Source of the DNA: Tachypleus tridentatus
Lineage: Eukaryota > Arthropoda > Merostomata > Xiphosura > Limulidae
Assembly: GCF_004210375.1 (NCBI RefSeq)
Contig: NC_134828.1
Location: 19,770,400-19,834,399, forward strand
DNA length: 64,000 nt
Reading direction: 5' to 3'
Part shown: positions 60,581-64,000 of the stretch, in pieces
Numbering within the stretch: position 1 is the first letter of the stretch
How the letters are laid out: every line of letters starts with the position of its first letter
Position numbers and translations under genes: made by a program
The notes under the pieces: generated by a model
The model's database searches: none
Seen by the model: only the letters and a program-made list of their open reading frames with translations
What the model was told of the DNA's origin: nothing

Positions 60581-60905
60581 GACCATGGAACTCTTTGTTT
60601 ACATTATTGAACAAAAAAAATCAACAACAAAAGACTGTCAGGTGTTTCGGTTTAAATATGTGAGTCCCCATTACTTAAAAATAGAGATAACCAGGGTTGT
60701 CAGAAAATTTCTTTCTCTTCACCCCACTCATAAGTTTGGTATTTTGATCATGCAACCGAAAAAAAATATATATAATAAAATAATACAATAATAATAATTC
60801 TAAACAAAACAACCATTTCTTGAATTTCACTTGAGAAAGGTTAGCAAGCCAGCAACCCCAGAAAAACCAACAACAGACCCGATGTGTGAATATTACAGGA
60901 ATCAA

Positions 60906-61048
60906 CGGCTGATGTGGGCCTCAGGGCCCTTCACCGAATGATGTGGGTCTCAGGGCCCTTCAACGGCTGATGTGGGACTCGGGGCCCTTCAAAGGCTGAT
61001 GTGGGACTCAGGGCTCTTCAACGAGTGATGTGGTACTCAGGATCTTTC
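60906..61048. repeat. 29-bp GC-rich minisatellite, five units (copy 4)
   Basis: One unit more than in copies 1-3, so the array has changed length since the unit was duplicated. Confidence 0.85.
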
Positions 61049-61109
61049 AGAGCCGGAGGGGGATCCGAAGATCCTATGATAAGATTTTGATGTAGGGGAT
61101 ACAGAAGAA

Positions 61110-62501
61110 CCCAACTTTTACTTGTCTGTCTCTAATTATTCCCTGGAGTGCCTGAGCTATACGAAAGAAGTTACGTTCCTTTCTTTGTAAAAGATGTAAA
61201 AACAATATACAAACATTTACGATTATGGCTCTAGGTATTACATAAGTAACGAGGAGACTGGTGGATGTGTGTGGTGTTTCAGCCATTGCTGGGAATTGTC
61301 GAGTTAGTGTGTTTTAGCATTGAGCTAGTATTTTGTAGCTGAATATTTTCTCACTAACATGGAGTAGAATATTAAGGGTTAGTCGATATGCCACGTTTAT
61401 TATCTGGTATTGTATATTCTTTAATCGTTTCCTGAGGCGACTGGACGTGGTGCAAGTGACCATGCACCCATATTACATGAGAGGCCTGATAAACGCTTTG
61501 TAAATGGTTATGATGATGTCTTGGGAGCATCCTTTATAGGTGTTTCTGATCTGTCTGAGGTTACGTGTTGTTTCGCTGAATTAGAAATTCTGCTAAAATG
61601 CTGTGTCGAGTTCAGTGCCATATTAAAATGGTGTGTCCAGATCAGTGCCATGTTAAAATGGTGTGTCCAGTTCAGTGCCATGTTAAAATGGTGTGTCCAG
61701 TTTCGTGCTATGTTGAAAGTGTCTCCGAGGAATATAATCGATTTAGTAAATTTGATCTTAGTGTTTAATAAATTCACTTTTGTCTGTGTAATCTTCTTCT
61801 GTTTGCTTTTAAAACTCCTGTGAAATATTTTTTCTTGTGTTTTGTTATGGATACACGCCACCTGTTACACCACGTCATTATGTGGTTCGACGAAATTTGA
61901 ACTTTACTAGCCACGAATAGAGAGGTCAATCGATGTACTCCAAACTGCTACATCGTCTAAATATTGAGATGCGTGAGTATACGGGAGTTCTAGGAACGGG
62001 ATACCATTGACGTGGATAATTTATAACAGCGGGCTTAGGGCTGACCCCTGGGGACACCAGCCGTAAGAGTAAACGGACGTGTAAGCGTTTGATGTATGCG
62101 AACTCTGGCTCGTCTATTTGAGAAAAGCTCAAAATACATCTGATTATTGTGTCAGGGATCTTGAGATAGTGTAATTAAAATAACATTATGCTTTGGCACT
62201 ATCAAAAGATTTATTAACGTGAAGAAATGTAACGACTGTCATGTTGAATCCTTGAAATATGGTTTCAGTCAATCCACAAGGTGATCGCTCGTCTGTCTTT
62301 TGTGTCTGTCTTTTGTGTCTGTCTTTGTTTTGAATTTTCTTTATCATATAGTTGAGTTCCAGATGGTACAGCTAATCTGTAACCTATAATTCTTTACATT
62401 AGTTTACCTGTGGAATTGTGGAGGCTTATTGGTCTGTAGTTTGTCAGGTCTCGTATGTCAGCGGAAATATTGGGACAAACAATAATGATTGCGCTTTTCC
62501 A
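61110..62501 (-). pseudogene. Non-LTR retrotransposon reverse transcriptase relic (copy 4)
   Basis: Counterpart of 7290-8655. The longest minus-strand open pieces are 61508-61861 and 61926-62132, with 'YIKRLHVRLLL' and 'GVSPKPAVINYPRQW'. A 17-base duplication of 'tctgtcttttgtgtctg' lies near 62295-62320. Confidence 0.86.
61598..61725. repeat. 30-bp repeat expansion in the reverse transcriptase relic (copy 4)
   Basis: Four units; one unit carries 'gccatgttaaaatgg' where the other copies have 'gccatattaaaatgg', as if converted by its neighbour. Confidence 0.85.
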
Positions 62502-64000
62502 GTGTCTTTGACACTTGAAAGGAAGAATTTCCTTTTCCGTACTCCTGTTTTTCATATTCTTCGTGATTTATAGTTAACTCTGCTCGAACATCTAGAATAT
62601 GATATATAAATAAAATATAGCTATAAGCTTTTAACATGTGTTCAGAGAAACATATAGTAGAAAAAGTCAAAACTAAATCAATAGCTGAACACTTATTTCT
62701 TACCTTTAAAACAATAATAAATTAAGTTATTATTTAGTTGTTGTTCACTCACTGACCATTACAGATTACACAGTAAACATTACAGTATTATTTCAATCTT
62801 ACAACCATGAATAATGTTTGTTTGGTTCACAAATACAACCTACGTATTTACCTTGGTACAGTCAGAAGGAGAATCCTCGTTCATTAGAAAATCATGTTGC
62901 CATCATAATTGATAACAGGTTATCAATTATCCTGTTGTCACAAATGGTTTTGTAGATCGGAGACGTACACTATGTGTCCCATGTATTAGATATAAAGAGT
63001 TCTAACTGTATTGAATTTCATTATTCTGTTTCAAGTGATCCTTGTTTTAAATATCCTTGCCTTAATTTTATATACGGTATAATACGGTGGATATTTTGTT
63101 GTATTTTAGAATACGGACTTTGGATATATCATTATAAATCACTGTATGGTACTGTGTATCATTTGTTAGATTTTAGAGTATTGAAATGTGGTTATTTTAT
63201 AAAATTATATTACATGGTACTGTGGATATTTGGTTATTATATTTTAAATTTTGTATGGAAGTACTGTGTTTTTGTATTATATTTTAGTAAACGGTTCTGT
63301 TTTTTGTATTATATTTTAGTATATTTTAGTGTATGCTACAATGGATATTTTATTATAGTTTAGTATGTAATGTGGATATTTTGTTACATTTAGTATCTGA
63401 TACCATGGAGAGCTTATTATATTTTAGTATATGATAGTGTAAATATTTTAATATTTTTCAGTAAATAGTACTGTAGTTATTTTATTATATTTTAGTATGT
63501 GGTAATGTGGATATTTTGTTATATTTTAGTGTATGGTACTGCGAATATTTTGTTATATTTTAGTGTATGGAACTTCGAATATTTTGTTATATTTTAGTGT
63601 ATGGCACTTTTGAATATTTTGTTATATTGTAGTTTATGGTTCTGTGGATATTTTATTTACCGATCTATGTCTTTTTGTTTCTTTCAGAACCTGAATAACT
63701 CCAACTGGAAGGGAATTATATCTGAAAAACTTTCATTTACCAGAGGATCTAGCTTTTCTAAGTGTTAGACTTAAATAAATCACCCAGAATTTACTATCAT
63801 CTCATGTTTGAGGCCGATAATCCATAAACTGTTTTTGAAACATCCTTCAGACAAACAGTTTTATTATGTTGATCTAATAAATAAAGTAAATTCTCAGTAT
63901 TTCTCTATATATATTATTTTGTCTGGAACAAGAGAACAGTTCCAACAACTTTATAGAATTATATTAACGTGAGTTCCTTTTTCAATATATCTACATATGG
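62502..64000 (-). pseudogene. Inverted copy of the transporter gene's 5' half, cut by window end (copy 4)
   Basis: Same layout as 8656-10680. Unlike copies 1-3, the exon fragment here keeps the AG acceptor (plus-strand 'catctagaatatg' at about 62589-62601). Array B lies at 63085-63662. The window ends before the SINE insert. Confidence 0.84.
63085..63662 (-). repeat. ~35-bp minisatellite in opposite orientation (array B), copy 4
   Basis: Longest array B, with extra 'gtatggtactgcgaatattt' and 'gtatggaacttcgaatattt' units. Confidence 0.85.

Larger units (their letters stand above)
52594..64000 (+). repeat. Tandem ~18 kb unit, copy 4 (partial, most diverged)
   Basis: Fourth copy, cut by the window end inside the inverted 5' half-copy. 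It differs more from copies 1-3 than they do from one another. It lacks one arm of the palindrome near 53190, lacks about 1.2 kb at 59897 (equivalent to about 41975-43145), keeps about 70 bp near 59270-59340 absent from the others, and has three rather than four or five single-arm differences in local repeats. It probably represents an older duplication than copies 1-3. Confidence 0.92.

Overview
The window is AT-rich animal nuclear DNA. It has no operons or ribosome-binding sites, but has spliceosomal intron signals, tRNA-derived SINEs, a non-LTR retrotransposon relic, two Tc1/mariner relics and many minisatellites. The SINEs (a tRNA head with a TTCGAATCC-type B box and a tail reading roughly 'caaagctacac') look to me like families common in horseshoe crab genomes. 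An arthropod, probably a chelicerate, is therefore my best guess; I could not check this by search.

The dominant structure is a head-to-tail tandem array of one ~18 kb unit. Taking the SINE at base 1 as the arbitrary start, the units are 1-15702 (shortened by a ~2.3 kb deletion), 15703-33685, 33686-52593 (containing a 500-N gap with duplicated flanks) and 52594-64000 (cut by the window end). Units 1-3 are close to one another; unit 4 is more diverged and keeps several apparently ancestral states.

Each unit carries one recognisable gene on the + strand: a drug/metabolite transporter of the EamA/SLC35G type, about 341 codons in a single coding exon. The proposed model is a TATA/Inr promoter, a non-coding first exon ending in a strong GTAAGT donor, an intron holding a ~35-bp minisatellite, and the coding exon. 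Every copy is interrupted by one-base deletions, mostly in homopolymers, at different places in each copy. This fits either pseudogenes or uncorrected long-read errors. Unit 1 has lost the promoter and first exon.

Most of the rest of each unit is repeats, in this order after the gene: a ~2.3 kb stretch without a recognised gene; a second SINE family and a short DM9-like ORF (-); a Tc1 relic (+); a 102-bp triple repeat; a 29-bp GC-rich minisatellite; a non-LTR reverse transcriptase relic (-) with an internal 30-bp expansion; an inverted, older copy of the transporter gene's 5' half (first exon, intron minisatellite, start of coding exon; -); SINE fragments; a 55-bp minisatellite interrupted by a Tc1 element with intact terminal repeats; a near-full SINE (-); a 137-bp tandem repeat; a SINE head (+); an inverted fragment of the middle of a transporter exon (-); and an imperfect palindrome.

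I found no clear evidence of a new functional system. The points most worth following up are the tandem amplification of a transporter locus, the paired inverted half-copies, the conserved promoter/first-exon module, and the signs that the assembly may misstate copy number and coding integrity.
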